Assembly (NCBI RefSeq): GCF_024339125.1
Contig: NZ_CP101417.1
Span: forward strand, 1,488,001-1,552,000
Reading direction: 5' to 3'
From: Xanthomonas hortorum
GTDB taxonomy: Bacteria > Pseudomonadota > Gammaproteobacteria > Xanthomonadales > Xanthomonadaceae
Length of the DNA stretch: 64,000 nucleotides
Part shown: positions 50,569 to 60,748 of the stretch, piece after piece
Layout: the number at the start of each line of letters is the position of its first letter
Numbering within the stretch: position 1 is the first letter of the stretch
The notes under the pieces: model-generated
What the model saw: only the letters and a program-made list of their open reading frames with translations
Told to the model about the DNA's origin: nothing
Databases searched by the model: none
Translations under genes and position numbers: made by a program

Positions 50569-51930
50569 ATGAGCGCACCCCCAACGTCCCCGATTGCCGC
50601 CGGTTCTGGCGCAGCTCCCGGTAGCCTTCGCCGTTCGGTGTCCAACACGCTCAAGGGCTCGGCCGGCAATCTGGTCGAGTGGTACGACGTTTACGTCTAT
50701 TCGGTGTTTGCGGTCTATTTCGAATCGCAGTTCTTCTCCAAGGAAGACAAGAACGCCACGATGTTCGTGTGGGCGATCTTTGCGATGACCTTCCTGATGC
50801 GCCCGATCGGCGCGTGGTACTTCGGCCGCTTTGCCGACCGTTACGGCCGGCGCCTGGCGTTGACGATTTCGGTGTCGATGATGGCGCTGTGCTCGTTCGT
50901 CATCGCGATCACCCCGACGGTGTCCACGATCGGCATCGCCGCGCCGATCATCCTGCTACTGGCGCGTCTGCTGCAGGGCTTTGCCACCGGTGGCGAGTAC
51001 GGCACCAGCGCGACCTATATGTCCGAGGCGGCGATTCCGGGCCGGCGCGGGTTTCTGTCGTCGTTCCATTACGTGACGCTGGTTGGCGGCCACGTGTTGG
51101 CGCAGACCACGTTGCTGGTGATGCTGCATTTCTTCGATGTGCCGCAGGTGTCCGAGTGGGGCTGGCGCGTGGCGTTCGGCCTGGGTGGCATCGGTGCGTT
51201 GGTGGTGTTCTGGCTGCGCCAGAGCATGGACGAGTCGCTGAGCTCCGAATCCATCGCCGATTCGCGCACCGGCAAGGCCAAGGCCTCCGGTTCGATGCGC
51301 GAGCTGTTCGTCAATCAGTGGCGTCCGCTGCTGCTGTGCTTCCTGATCACTGCCGGCGGCACGATCGCGTTCTACACCTACTCGGTGACCGGGCCGAAGA
51401 TGATCCAGACCGCGTTTGCCGGTGGCGACGTGATGGCCGGCACCATCATCAACCTGGTCGCGCTGACGGTGTTGATGCTGATGCAGCCCATTGGCGGTTG
51501 GTTGTCCGACATCGTCGGGCGCAAGAGCCTGCTGGTGTTCTTCGGCATCGGTGGGGTGCTCTACACCTGGTTCCTGGTGATGGAGCTGCCCAAGCAGACC
51601 GACTGGTTGACCGCGTTCGCCATCCTCACCGTGGGCTTTGTGATCCTGACCGGCTACACCTCGATCAATGCGGTGGTGAAGGCGGAATTGTTCCCGACCC
51701 ACGTGCGCGCGCTGGGCGTCGGCCTGGGCTATGCGCTGGCGAACTCTGCGTTTGGCGGCACTGCGCCGTTGCTGTATCAGGCCTCGTTGAAGACGGGCCA
51801 CGTGAGCGAGTTCGTGATTTATGCAACCGCGGTGATCGCAGTGTCGTTGGTGGTGTACATGTTCTTCCTGACCAACAAGGGCAGCAACTGGCTGGACGAC
51901 GAAGCGGCGATGCATCAGCGCAAGCGCTGA
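50569..51930 (+). CDS. kgtP: MFS metabolite:H+ symporter (alpha-ketoglutarate permease type)
   Basis: 453 residues, twelve hydrophobic segments. Family signatures: GNLVEWYDVYVYSVFAVYF (helix 1), RPIGAWYFGRFADRYGRR (loop 2-3), GFATGGEYGTSATYMSEAA (helix 4-5) and SDIVGRKSLL (loop 8-9). The EWYD and GGEYGTS motifs point to the KgtP/ProP metabolite-H+ symporter group; specificity for alpha-ketoglutarate is likely, not proven. ATG 50569 gives a normal cytoplasmic N-terminus. Confidence 0.85.
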   Translation: MSAPPTSPIAAGSGAAPGSLRRSVSNTLKGSAGNLVEWYDVYVYSVFAVYFESQFFSKEDKNATMFVWAIFAMTFLMRPIGAWYFGRFADRYGRRLALTISVSMMALCSFVIAITPTVSTIGIAAPIILLLARLLQGFATGGEYGTSATYMSEAAIPGRRGFLSSFHYVTLVGGHVLAQTTLLVMLHFFDVPQVSEWGWRVAFGLGGIGALVVFWLRQSMDESLSSESIADSRTGKAKASGSMRELFVNQWRPLLLCFLITAGGTIAFYTYSVTGPKMIQTAFAGGDVMAGTIINLVALTVLMLMQPIGGWLSDIVGRKSLLVFFGIGGVLYTWFLVMELPKQTDWLTAFAILTVGFVILTGYTSINAVVKAELFPTHVRALGVGLGYALANSAFGGTAPLLYQASLKTGHVSEFVIYATAVIAVSLVVYMFFLTNKGSNWLDDEAAMHQRKR

Positions 51931-51960
51931 TGTGTTGATGCAACCGCAAGCTTGATAGCT

Positions 51961-52170
51961 AGCTCCCTTCTCCCGTCGGGAGAAGGTGCCCGAAGGGCGG
52001 ATGAGGGTACGTGCGAAGCCTCGTGTGATCTATTGCCAGTGACTTCGCCCCGTACCCTCACCCCAACCCCCGCTCCGCGCCCCGGCCCGCGCTTGCGGCG
52101 CGGGCGCTCCAAGGCACGCGCGCCAGTGGCGCGCAAGCAGTGCCTTATCGCCCCGAGGGGAGAGGGGCTA
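51961..52170. repeat. Xanthomonas-type intergenic repeat cluster
   Basis: CTTCTCCCGTCGGGAGAAG hairpin followed by GTGCCCGAAGGGCGGATGAGG, then CCTCACCCCAACCCCCGCTCC and related GC-rich stretches. The same hairpin plus GGTGCCCGAAGGG phrase recurs at 60613-60655. Such units are common dispersed repeats between Xanthomonas genes. Confidence 0.65.
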
Positions 52171-54568
52171 AAGCAGGCCGTTTTTGTGTGATCTCTTTGG
52201 GCTGCTGTACTGTCTTTGCAAACACGCTGTAACGCAGCCCAATCAAACCCAGCAGCGCTTCATCGCGATGCGTACCCACCGGTACTTTGCCGACGCGCGC
52301 CAGCGACGCATCCAGGCGATCGCGTAGCGCATCCGGCCCAGGCAATGGCTGCTTGTGTGCAACCTGCTGCCGGTAGTGCGCCGCAACCTCGGCCAGGATC
52401 GCGTCCACAGCATCAATGCTCGGCTGCGGCAAACCATGCCGCGCGCTGCGCAGCTGCAGGATGTTCAAGCCCACACGCACTTCGTTGAGCATATCCACCG
52501 AGGCCAGATCGCTGCCTTCCGGCGTCAGTGCCAAGCGTGGTGCGAGCAAGCCAAGCAAGTCCAGCATGCGGGAGGCGAACTGTTGCCGGTCTTGTGCACC
52601 GTGGCCTTCCGCAGCCTCGGCCAGCGTGCGCCAGCCCTGGCGCACCAGGCGGCGCGCGCTCCATTCCGCACCCACCGAGCGAAACAACCGCGTCAGCACC
52701 ACGGCAAATCCAATGCCCAACACCATCGCCACCGCCGCGTTGACGAAGCTCTGGATGTTGGCGTTATAGGTGTTCTGCAAACTCAGCAACGCGGTGAGAT
52801 TCACCACCAGCGGCAGTGCGATCAACATGCTCTTGGGGCGATGCAGCAACGCGCCGATCGGCAGGAACACCGCCGCCAGCACCAGCACCAGCATGGGGAA
52901 ATCGTGGATGGCTGGGAAGATGCCGAACAGATAGATGCCGGCGACCACGCTGGCCACTACCGCCCAGGTCAGGAACGACAGCATGCTCGGCGCAGGGTCG
53001 TCCTGTGCGGCGAAGAACGCGGCTGTGACCGCGGCCATCATCGCGCCGTTGCCGCCGCCTTCCCACCCGATGCCGATCCATAGCACGCAGTACGCCATCA
53101 ATGCGAAGCCCGCGCTCAATGCGGAGAATGCGGCCATGCCGAAATCGATATGGCGTGCGGTGCTGGCAGGTGCCGGTGCATCGGCTGTGTCGCGCGGTGA
53201 CCCGGTAAGTCGCTGCACTAGTGAGGAGCGCTGACGTAGCTGCCCAGTGTGCCCGAGCAATGCAGCCTCAGCCTGCTCTGGAGGAACTGCGGTTGCAGCA
53301 TTGCGCCGTGACCAGCCCAGGCGCTGTAGCAACGAAGACTGCATGCGCGAACGCGCGGCGGTTTCGCTTTGCGCAGCCTGAGCCCGTTCGGTTGATTCAG
53401 TCGTTACAGCATGGCGTCGCGACCAGCCCAGAATCTGCAGCAACGAAGGCCGCGTGCGAGAACGCACAGGGGGATCGCTTTGCGCAGTGTCAGCCCGGTT
53501 GGATGATTCCGCCGTTGCAGGGTGTCTCGCCGCACTGGGCGTTGCACGCAGCACAGGAGTCGCAGTGCCTTGTAAGAGTGAATGCTCCAGCGCGCGGCAG
53601 TCCTGCCACAGGTCTAGCAGTTCTTCCAGCCGCAGCAGCAAGCTCGCCAGCAGTAAATGTTCGATGTCCTGATCCACCACCGGGTGGTGCGCGGCGATAC
53701 GTGCGCGTAATGCGGCAACATCATCTTCGTTGCGCGCTCGGTCACCCTGATCCACCCAGGCAGCGACGTCGTCCAGTAGCGCAGCGATATCGGGCGACAA
53801 CGCAGACCCGTCGCGCTGCACCGCATCCAGGCGGTCGGCGATCGACGACAGCACCGGCAGCAACAACAGCATGCGTGCGCGCAGGTGTTCCAGCGTGGGC
53901 GCGGCACCGGCATGGCGCGGGTCGTCGTGGCGCACGAAGGCGATCAAGGCCTCGAACTGCACCAGGTCTGCAGCCAGGCGATTGCGCGGCGCCTGCGATG
54001 GGCCGCGCTGCAGCACCTGCCGGCACCATTGCGCGGCGTCCTGCATCCAGTTGCCGATGCGCGCGGTGAGCATCGGTCGCACCGAGGCGGGAAACACCAG
54101 CGACGCGAACAGCACCGCCATCACCGTGCCCAGGATGATCTCCTCGCTGCGTGCCACCACGGTGTCGAAGATGCCTTCCGGCGATGTCACCGCAGGGAAG
54201 CCGATGAACGCGGTGGTATAGCCGGCCAGCAGGAACGCATAACCGCGCGGGCCGCGATTGAGCAGCGCCAAGAACAAGCAGGCCGACAGCCACAACGCCA
54301 TCGCCGCGCTGAGCAGCAATGGCGTCTCCACCAGGTTCGGCAACATCACCAGGGTCGCCGCGCCGGCCAGCAAGGTACCGAGCACGCGGTACACGCCCTT
54401 GGCGCGGGTGGGGCCGAGCAGCGGTTGGGAGACGATGTAGACCGTGGCCATTGCCCAGTACGGCCGCGACAGATTGCCGGCCAGCCCCACATACAACGCC
54501 GCGATCGAGGCGGCGAAGGTCTTGGCCGAAAACAGCCAGGCCTGGCGATCGCGCAGCAGCGCCTTCAT
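52145..54568 (-). CDS. FUSC-family transporter (AaeB-like)
   Basis: 807 residues. Two membrane blocks of about five helices each (residues ~15-165 and ~465-620) flanking a large soluble loop, the FUSC/AaeB layout of aromatic-acid or fusaric-acid efflux proteins. The loop (~residues 343-459) contains three diverged copies of a ~38-residue segment (SLLQILGWSRRHAVT, SLLQRLGWSRRNAAT, SLVQRLTGSPRDTAD), unusual for the family. ATG 54568 overlaps the upstream stop (ATGA). Last gene of a five-gene operon. Confidence 0.85.
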   Translation of the reverse strand: MKALLRDRQAWLFSAKTFAASIAALYVGLAGNLSRPYWAMATVYIVSQPLLGPTRAKGVYRVLGTLLAGAATLVMLPNLVETPLLLSAAMALWLSACLFLALLNRGPRGYAFLLAGYTTAFIGFPAVTSPEGIFDTVVARSEEIILGTVMAVLFASLVFPASVRPMLTARIGNWMQDAAQWCRQVLQRGPSQAPRNRLAADLVQFEALIAFVRHDDPRHAGAAPTLEHLRARMLLLLPVLSSIADRLDAVQRDGSALSPDIAALLDDVAAWVDQGDRARNEDDVAALRARIAAHHPVVDQDIEHLLLASLLLRLEELLDLWQDCRALEHSLLQGTATPVLRATPSAARHPATAESSNRADTAQSDPPVRSRTRPSLLQILGWSRRHAVTTESTERAQAAQSETAARSRMQSSLLQRLGWSRRNAATAVPPEQAEAALLGHTGQLRQRSSLVQRLTGSPRDTADAPAPASTARHIDFGMAAFSALSAGFALMAYCVLWIGIGWEGGGNGAMMAAVTAAFFAAQDDPAPSMLSFLTWAVVASVVAGIYLFGIFPAIHDFPMLVLVLAAVFLPIGALLHRPKSMLIALPLVVNLTALLSLQNTYNANIQSFVNAAVAMVLGIGFAVVLTRLFRSVGAEWSARRLVRQGWRTLAEAAEGHGAQDRQQFASRMLDLLGLLAPRLALTPEGSDLASVDMLNEVRVGLNILQLRSARHGLPQPSIDAVDAILAEVAAHYRQQVAHKQPLPGPDALRDRLDASLARVGKVPVGTHRDEALLGLIGLRYSVFAKTVQQPKEITQKRPALAPLPSGR

Positions 54569-56025
54569 CGTGCGGCCGTCGTATCGGTGTGGCCGGCGGT
54601 GGTTTCCCAACCGCCGCCCAGCGCCAGGAACAGCTGCAGTTGATCCTGCGAGACTTGCGCCTGCGCATTGGCCAGCGTCATGTCGGCGGTGGCCAGCGTG
54701 CGCTCGGCATCCAGGCTGGACAGATACGGCGTGCGCCCGCCCTGATACAAGCGCCGGTTCTGCGACGAGGCCAGTTCGGCCTGTTGCTGCGCCTGTTCGA
54801 GCAGATGCAGGCGGTCAAGATCCTGCGCGTAGCGCGACAGCGTGGTCTGCACCTCGCGCAGCGCCTGCAGCACGGTGTTGTCGAACTGCGCCAGCGCCGC
54901 GTCCGCGCCGGCTTCGGTGGCGCGGATGCGGGCTCGCGCACCGCTGGACGGCAGCGTCCAGGAAATCAGCGGGCCAAACGACCAGGCATGTGTGGCCGGC
55001 TCACCGAAGTCGGCCAGCAGGCCGGTGGCGCCGATCGAGCCACCCAGGCGGATATCCGGATACAGCTCGGCAGTGGCCACGCCGATGCGCGCAGTGGCCG
55101 CCGCCAGCCGGCGCTCGGCCTGGCGCACGTCCGGGCGACGCGCCAGCAGCGCGCGGCCATCGCCAATCGGAATGGGTTGCTGCAAAGCCGGCGCATCCGC
55201 GCAGCGGTCCACACCGGCAGGCACTTCGCCAGGCGTCTTGCCGAGCAGCGCGGCCAGTTGGTAACCGGCCGCCTGGCGGCGCGCGCGCAGCGGCGGCAGC
55301 GCCGCTTCCAGCATCGCCACCTGCGCGGTGGCGCGGGCCAGATCGGGCGGTGTGCCACGGCCGGCATCGATCAGGCGTTGGGTAATGTCGCGGCTGCGCT
55401 GTTGCAATTGCAGCGAATGCTCGGCCACGTGCAGCTCGTGATTGGCGTGGCAGATCTCCACATAACTGCCGGCGACCTGCGCGGCCACGTTGACGCGCGC
55501 CAGATCGATCGCGGCCTGGGCGACTTGCGTATCGGCCTGCGCGGCCTCGGCACCGCGTTGCAGCTTGCCGAACAGATCGAACTGGTACGACACCCCGAAC
55601 TTGCCGTCGGCCAGGTTGAACACCGGCAGCTTTTCCTGCTGCAGGAAGGCTTCGGCCGAGACCTGCGCGCGGCTGACGCCGGCTTCCACTTCGTAATCGA
55701 AGCCGCCCGCGTCCAGCGCCTGTTCGTAGACCGCAGCGGCGCGGCGCAGGTTGGCACCTGCGACCTTCAACTCGACGTTGTCGCGCAGCGCCTGTTCGAT
55801 CATTTCGTCCAGCATCGGGTCCTGATACAGCGCCCACCAGCGTGCCGGCAGCGGTGCCCCGGGGTGCACCTGGTCGTTGCCGGTGTCGAGAAACGCGGCA
55901 TTGGCGGCCGGGCGCTGGTAGGCCGAATCGTCCGGCACGGCGTAGTTCGGGCCGACCGTGGTGCATGCGCTCAATGCGGCCAGCAGCGTGGCCAGTCCCA
56001 GGGGACGCAATACGGCGCGGTTCAT
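54565..56025 (-). CDS. RND/FUSC outer-membrane efflux lipoprotein (OprM/NodT family)
   Basis: 486 residues. Lipobox ALSACTTVGPNY (Cys ~21), the hallmark of NodT-type factors, and paired coiled-coil repeats (LRRAAAVYEQALDAGGFDYE, LARATAQVAMLEAALPPL). It forms the outer-membrane tunnel for the pump encoded by the flanking genes. 4-bp overlaps with both neighbours show translational coupling. Confidence 0.93.
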   Translation of the reverse strand: MNRAVLRPLGLATLLAALSACTTVGPNYAVPDDSAYQRPAANAAFLDTGNDQVHPGAPLPARWWALYQDPMLDEMIEQALRDNVELKVAGANLRRAAAVYEQALDAGGFDYEVEAGVSRAQVSAEAFLQQEKLPVFNLADGKFGVSYQFDLFGKLQRGAEAAQADTQVAQAAIDLARVNVAAQVAGSYVEICHANHELHVAEHSLQLQQRSRDITQRLIDAGRGTPPDLARATAQVAMLEAALPPLRARRQAAGYQLAALLGKTPGEVPAGVDRCADAPALQQPIPIGDGRALLARRPDVRQAERRLAAATARIGVATAELYPDIRLGGSIGATGLLADFGEPATHAWSFGPLISWTLPSSGARARIRATEAGADAALAQFDNTVLQALREVQTTLSRYAQDLDRLHLLEQAQQQAELASSQNRRLYQGGRTPYLSSLDAERTLATADMTLANAQAQVSQDQLQLFLALGGGWETTAGHTDTTAAR

Positions 56026-56957
56026 GGCGCGGCCTCGGCCTGCACGCGGGCGGGCGCGGTGGCGGCGGCGTCGCGCATGGCATCCGGCAGGATGGTCACG
56101 GTGGCGGTGCGCCCGGCAATCAGCTGCACGTGCTTGGGCACCTGATCCAGCACGATACGTACCGGGATGCGCTGCGCCAGCCGCACCCAGTCGAACGCCG
56201 GGGTGACGTTGGGCAACGCGCCGGCGCTGCCGCTGCGGTAACGGTCTTCGATACCGGCAGCGATGCTCTGCACATGCCCATGCAAGGTCACCGGCTCGCC
56301 CATCAGGCGCACGTCTACGCGCTGGCCGGCATGCACGCCGTGCAGGCGGGTTTCTTCGAAATAGCCATCGACACGGAACGAGCCGGTATCCAGCACCGCC
56401 ACCACCGGGCGCCCGGCGCTGACGTAATCGCCCACACGCACGGTGCGGTCGCTGACATGGCCATCGGCGGGGCTGCGCACCTGCGTGCGGTCCAGATTGA
56501 GCTGGGCCAGGTCCACCGCCGATTGCGCGGTGGCCACGGCGGCCTGCGCCTTGAGCACATTGGAGCGGCGCACCTCGGCATCCTCGGCGGCGACCAGGTC
56601 CTGCAGGCTGCGGTCGCGCGCAATTTCGCGGCGCAGCTGGCTCAACGTGGCCTGGCGCTCGGCCAGCGCGGCGCGCGCCTGTTCCAGCGCGATCGCATAG
56701 CGCGCGCGGTCCACCACAAACAGCAGCTGGCCGCGCTTGACCGCCTGGTTGTCGGCCACCGCCACCGATTCCACCAGCCCGGACACATCCGGCGCCACCT
56801 GCACCACATCGGCGCCCACGTGCGCATCGCGCGTCCACGGCGCCTCCATGTAGTAACGCCACAGGTGCTGCAGCATCAACGCGGCCACCACCACCATCGC
56901 CAGGGTCAGCAGCGCCGGCCCCGCACTTTTGATCAGCTTGTTCACGATTGCATCCAA
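56022..56957 (-). CDS. Membrane fusion protein (HlyD/AaeA-like)
   Basis: 311 residues. One N-terminal transmembrane helix (LLTLAMVVVAALMLQHLW), the lipoyl halves (VAPDVSGLVESVAVADNQAV and DRTQVRSPADGHVSDRTV) and a helical hairpin between. It links the inner-membrane FUSC pump to the outer-membrane factor. Overlaps the next gene by 4 bp and the preceding DUF1656 gene by 16 bp. Confidence 0.93.
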   Translation of the reverse strand: MDAIVNKLIKSAGPALLTLAMVVVAALMLQHLWRYYMEAPWTRDAHVGADVVQVAPDVSGLVESVAVADNQAVKRGQLLFVVDRARYAIALEQARAALAERQATLSQLRREIARDRSLQDLVAAEDAEVRRSNVLKAQAAVATAQSAVDLAQLNLDRTQVRSPADGHVSDRTVRVGDYVSAGRPVVAVLDTGSFRVDGYFEETRLHGVHAGQRVDVRLMGEPVTLHGHVQSIAAGIEDRYRSGSAGALPNVTPAFDWVRLAQRIPVRIVLDQVPKHVQLIAGRTATVTILPDAMRDAAATAPARVQAEAAP

Positions 56958-57151
56958 CGGGTAAGGAAAAACAGGCCGCCCAGCAGCGCGATGTACAGCG
57001 CCAGGTTGAACAGCGCCGGGTGCCAGACATGCCGGTACGCACCGGCGCGGGTCAGCAGCGCGCCGATGGCGCTGTTGAGCAGGTAGGCCAGCGTCATCAA
57101 CGCCAGCAGGGTGGGTACGAACACACCGTAGAGACTGAATTCGCCGTACAT
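56942..57151 (-). CDS. DUF1656 small membrane protein (AaeX-like)
   Basis: 69 residues, two transmembrane helices (VFVPTLLALMTLAYLLN and LFNLALYIALLGGLFFL). This small protein regularly accompanies FUSC/AaeAB pumps and is probably a pump accessory. The spacing before it (~95 bp to marR) is the largest in the operon, so a second promoter is possible. Confidence 0.9.
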   Translation of the reverse strand: MYGEFSLYGVFVPTLLALMTLAYLLNSAIGALLTRAGAYRHVWHPALFNLALYIALLGGLFFLTRWMQS

Positions 57152-57245
57152 CGCTTACTTCCTGAAGAGAAAAAGACGCCCCGCGGCATGGCGCGCGCCG
57201 GCCATCTGCACTGTCATCGCGCGCCGCATGGGCCGCGCATGGGGC

Positions 57246-57701
57246 TTAGTCGGGCTGGCCCAGCCGCGCATGCGCCTGAGCGATCTGCTCCCACAAGGTC
57301 AGCACTACCTGCACCTGCGCCTCGCTGAGCGTGCCGAACACCTCGGCGCGCAGCGCATCCAGGCGGAGTTCGATGCGACCGACCAGCGCCTGGCCTGCGT
57401 CGGTGAGCCACAACTGATTGGCGCGACGGTCGCTGCTGTCGGCCTCGCGGCGCACCAGCGTCTGCGCGCACAGCTTGTCCAGCAGCCGTACCAGGGAGGG
57501 GCCTTCCATGCCCAGTTGCTGAGCCAGCGTCACCTGGCGGATACCGCCGCCGGAGCGGCCGATCATCAGCAACGGCCCGGTGCAGGCGCTGGACAGGCCA
57601 AATTCGCCAAGTGCCTGGTCGGCCAGCCGCTGCCATTGACGGGCGGCGACCAGCAGCCCGGAACTGAGCTGCGCACGGGAGGACAGAGGGGGATTCGTCA
57701 T
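57246..57701 (-). CDS. MarR-family regulator
   Basis: 151 residues, winged helix (IRQVTLAQQLGMEGPSLVRL and the wing RREADSSDRRANQLWLTDAG). First gene of the efflux operon and likely its repressor, released by aromatic compounds. ATG 57701 lies next to two dyads (57704-57733). Confidence 0.93.
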   Translation of the reverse strand: MTNPPLSSRAQLSSGLLVAARQWQRLADQALGEFGLSSACTGPLLMIGRSGGGIRQVTLAQQLGMEGPSLVRLLDKLCAQTLVRREADSSDRRANQLWLTDAGQALVGRIELRLDALRAEVFGTLSEAQVQVVLTLWEQIAQAHARLGQPD

Positions 57702-57703
57702 AA

Positions 57704-57733
57704 TAGATAGGATGCTATCAATTCAATAATGAA
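57704..57733. promoter_or_regulatory. Probable MarR operators between marR and folE
   Basis: Two AT-rich dyads upstream of marR in an otherwise GC-rich context: GATAG-4-CTATC at 57706-57719 and ATTCA-4-TGAAT at 57720-57733. MarR proteins typically bind ~16-20-bp dyads over their own promoter. Confidence 0.5.
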
Positions 57734-57831
57734 TCAATAGCTGCTGAACCCGTCCAAGCCGGCGCAACCGCCACTGGGGCGGCTGGCCTGTCCTCGGGTA
57801 CCATGCTCGCCCCCTTTGGGTGCACCTGCGC

Positions 57832-58434
57832 ATGAGCCAGTCCGACCAGCCCGATTCCTCCGTCACCCAGGCCCAGGCCGAAGAAGCCGTGCGCACCCTG
57901 CTGCGCTGGGCCGGCGAAGACCCGGCCCGCGAGGGCCTGCTCGACACCCCGCGCCGGGTCGCCGAGGCCTATGGCGACTGGTTCAGCGGCTACCGCGAAG
58001 AACCGCGCGCGTACCTGGAGCGCACCTTCGAAGAGGTGGCCGGCTACGACGAGCTGATCGTGCTGCGCGACATCTCCTACGAAAGCCATTGCGAGCACCA
58101 CATGGCGCCGATCATCGGCAAGGTGCACGTGGGCTATCTGCCGCGCGGCAAGGTGGTCGGCATCAGCAAGCTCGCCCGCGTGGTGGAAAGCTACGCGCGC
58201 CGCTTCCAGGTGCAGGAAAAGATGACCGCGCAGATCGCCCAGTGCATCCAGGACGTGCTGCAACCGCGCGGCGTGGGCGTGGTGGTGGAAGGCTCGCACG
58301 AGTGCATGACCACCCGCGGCATCCACAAGCGCGGCGTCAGCATGGTGACCTCCAAGATGCTCGGCAGCTTCCGCGAAGACGCCCGCACCCGCGCCGAATT
58401 CCTGCAGTTCATCGAAGTGGGCGGCAAGCGTTGA
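57832..58434 (+). CDS. folE: GTP cyclohydrolase I
   Basis: 200 residues. Converts GTP to dihydroneopterin triphosphate, first step of folate synthesis. Visible motifs: [16 protein letters not shown], zinc and catalytic residues in [38 protein letters not shown], and the [14 protein letters not shown] motif with the second Cys. Full length. Ends 19 bp before jetA on the same strand but is functionally unrelated. Confidence 0.97.
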   Translation: MSQSDQPDSSVTQAQAEEAVRTLLRWAGEDPAREGLLDTPRRVAEAYGDWFSGYREEPRAYLERTFEEVAGYDELIVLRDISYESHCEHHMAPIIGKVHVGYLPRGKVVGISKLARVVESYARRFQVQEKMTAQIAQCIQDVLQPRGVGVVVEGSHECMTTRGIHKRGVSMVTSKMLGSFREDARTRAEFLQFIEVGGKR

Positions 58435-58453
58435 GGCAGCCGTTGCCGTCGCC

Positions 58454-59923
58454 ATGAAGCACCAGGCACGCATCGCCGGCTATCGCCAATTGCGCGAGCA
58501 GCCGGTGTGGAAACTGCTCGCCGCCGACCACGCGCCGGAGCTGATCGGCCTGCTGCAGACGGTATTGATGGATGGCGAACGCCGCCTGCCCTCGGCCGTG
58601 CTGCATGAGCGTCTGCAGCGCCAGCTCGATGTGCTGCGCGCCGACGAACTCTCGCGCGAGTTGCCGCGCACTGCGCAGGCCTATCTGGCGCATTGGCTGG
58701 CGCAGGGCTGGCTGGAACGCCGCCTGCCCGAAGGCGCGGCCGAAGAAGAGTACGAACTGTCGCGTGCGGCCACCCAGGCCATCCGTTTCATCGTCGGCCT
58801 GCGCGAGAGCAGCAGCAGCGCCACCGAAAGCCGGCTGTCGCTGGTGATCCAGCAGCTGGTGCAATTGGCTGGCCAGACCGAAGCCGACCCGGAGCTGCGT
58901 CTGGCCGCCCTGCGCGAAGAACGCGCGCGCATCGATGCCGAGATCGAGCGCGTGGCCTCCGGGCGCGTGGCCGCGCTGGATGGCAAGCGCGCACTGGAGC
59001 GCGCCCGAGACCTGATCCATCTCTCCGACGAGCTGGCCGAGGATTTCCATCGCGTGCGCGATGATTTCGAACAGCTCAACCGCCAGTTCCGCGAGCGCAT
59101 CATCGACGACGAAGGCGCGCGCGGCGATGTGCTGGAGCAGCTGTTCAACGGCGTGGACGTGATCGCCGACAGCGAGGCCGGGCGCACCTTCGAGGCGTTC
59201 TGGAGCCTGCTCAACGACACCCAGCAGAGCAGCCAGCTCGATCAGGCACTGGATGCGCTGCTGGCACGCGGCTTCGCCCGCAAGCTCGATCGTCGCGAAC
59301 GCGCCTTCCTGCGCGGGTTGACCGGCACGCTGCTGGAGCGCGGCGGCGAGGTGCACACGGTGATGCAGCACTTCGCGCGCAGCCTGCGCGGTTTCGTGCA
59401 GAGCCGCGGCTATCTGGAACAGCGCCGGCTCAATCAATTGCTCAAGCAGGCGCAGGGCGAAGCCTTGCAGCTGCGCGACAGCCTGCACGCCACCACCGCC
59501 ACCGGTTACACCCAGGCGTTGAGCGCTGCCCGCCTGCGTTCGCTGTCGCAATGGCGCCTGCACGACCCGCGCCTGACCCAGGTCGATGGCCGCGTGCAGG
59601 CCGCCGATGCGGCAGACATCTCGCTCGACAGCGTGGGCGATCTGGTCGCGCAATCGGAGATCGACGTGCGCAGCCTGCGCCGCGATCTGCACGAGCTGCT
59701 CGGCCAGCGCCCGCGCCTGACCATCGGCGATGCGCTGCAGCAGCGCCCGGCCGCGCAGGGCCTGGGCAGCGTGATCGGTTACCTGTCGCTGGGCACGCGC
59801 CACGGCGTGGTGATCGATGGACAGATGGAAACGGTGCAATGGGAAGGCGGCGACGGCGCCCTGCGGCGCGCACGCATTCCGCTGGTGTGGTTCACCCGGG
59901 AGAAACGCAATGAACTGGTCTGA
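58454..59923 (+). CDS. jetA: Wadjet JetA (DUF3375, kleisin-like)
   Basis: 489 residues. An N-terminal winged-helix-like region (residues ~1-110), a long helical middle ([20 protein letters not shown]) and a C-terminal domain ([20 protein letters not shown]). DUF3375 is JetA of Wadjet, the kleisin-like subunit of an SMC complex that recognises and cuts small circular plasmids. Gene order jetA-jetB-jetC supports this fully. It overlaps jetB by 14 bp. Confidence 0.9.
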   Translation: MKHQARIAGYRQLREQPVWKLLAADHAPELIGLLQTVLMDGERRLPSAVLHERLQRQLDVLRADELSRELPRTAQAYLAHWLAQGWLERRLPEGAAEEEYELSRAATQAIRFIVGLRESSSSATESRLSLVIQQLVQLAGQTEADPELRLAALREERARIDAEIERVASGRVAALDGKRALERARDLIHLSDELAEDFHRVRDDFEQLNRQFRERIIDDEGARGDVLEQLFNGVDVIADSEAGRTFEAFWSLLNDTQQSSQLDQALDALLARGFARKLDRRERAFLRGLTGTLLERGGEVHTVMQHFARSLRGFVQSRGYLEQRRLNQLLKQAQGEALQLRDSLHATTATGYTQALSAARLRSLSQWRLHDPRLTQVDGRVQAADAADISLDSVGDLVAQSEIDVRSLRRDLHELLGQRPRLTIGDALQQRPAAQGLGSVIGYLSLGTRHGVVIDGQMETVQWEGGDGALRRARIPLVWFTREKRNELV

Positions 59924-60611
59924 GGACACCCGCCTGGATGCGGATGAGGACACCGGCGCGTCGGCCGATGCCGGCCGCATGCCGCTGACGGAGACATCGC
60001 CTGCACAACCGCGTGGCGAACTGTTTCTGGGCGACACCGGCACGCTGCCATTCGACGCGCGGCGTGCGCTGTGCCAGCTGCTGGCCGGCCCCAGCATCGA
60101 CGCGCAACGCCACGGTGCGTTGTGGCCTGCGCTGTTGCGCAACGAAGCGGCGATCCGCCAGGTGTTGTGCGAGCTGTTCCTGGAGCTGGTGCTGGACCGC
60201 GAGGGCGGGGTGGCCTTCACTCGTCAGGCCGATACCGCCGAGCTGGAATCGCCAACCCTGCTGCGCAGCGCGCCACTGACATTTATCGAGTCGGTGTTGC
60301 TGCTGTTCCTGCGTCAGCAACTGGCCGAAGCCGATACGCGCGGCGAGCGTGCGGTGGTGGACGAGGCGCAGTTGGTGGAGGCCTTGTCGGTCTACGAGAA
60401 GAACGTGTCCACCGACCGCGCGGGATTCGCGCGACGGGTGATGACGGCGATCGGCAAGATGCGCGAGAACCAGTTGCTGTCGCGGTTGCGCGGCAGCGAG
60501 GAGCGGTATGAGGTCTCGCCGGTGCTGAAGTTGTTGTTCTCGGCAGAGGACATGCAGGCCTTGGTGGTGGCGTATCGCGGCTTGCGCGAGGGAGACGTTG
60601 CGCTCGACTGA
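59910..60611 (+). CDS. jetB: Wadjet JetB (DUF4194)
   Basis: 233 residues. Two winged-helix-like halves as in MukE-type subunits ([40 protein letters not shown], and [19 protein letters not shown]). DUF4194 is the accessory subunit binding the kleisin. ATG 59910 lies inside the jetA 3' end, so translation is probably coupled. The acidic ~35-residue N-terminus ([18 protein letters not shown]) is variable in the family. Confidence 0.9.
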   Translation: MNWSEDTRLDADEDTGASADAGRMPLTETSPAQPRGELFLGDTGTLPFDARRALCQLLAGPSIDAQRHGALWPALLRNEAAIRQVLCELFLELVLDREGGVAFTRQADTAELESPTLLRSAPLTFIESVLLLFLRQQLAEADTRGERAVVDEAQLVEALSVYEKNVSTDRAGFARRVMTAIGKMRENQLLSRLRGSEERYEVSPVLKLLFSAEDMQALVVAYRGLREGDVALD

Positions 60612-60612
60612 G

Positions 60613-60660
60613 TGCCTTCTCCCATCGGAAGAAGGTGCCCGAAGGGCGGATGAGGGGACG
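60613..60660. repeat. Intergenic hairpin repeat between jetB and jetC
   Basis: CCTTCTCCCATCGGAAGAAG hairpin followed by GTGCCCGAAGGGCGGATGAG, the same family as 51961-52010. It sits in the 137-bp gap inside the Wadjet operon, so it may influence relative expression of jetC. Confidence 0.65.
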
Positions 60661-60748
60661 GCCGATCGCAACACGCCCCCCTGCTTCAAACATGCGTGAT
60701 GTGATTCGTCTTCAGCGTTACCTGTCATCCCGTTTTGGTGAGTGAGCC

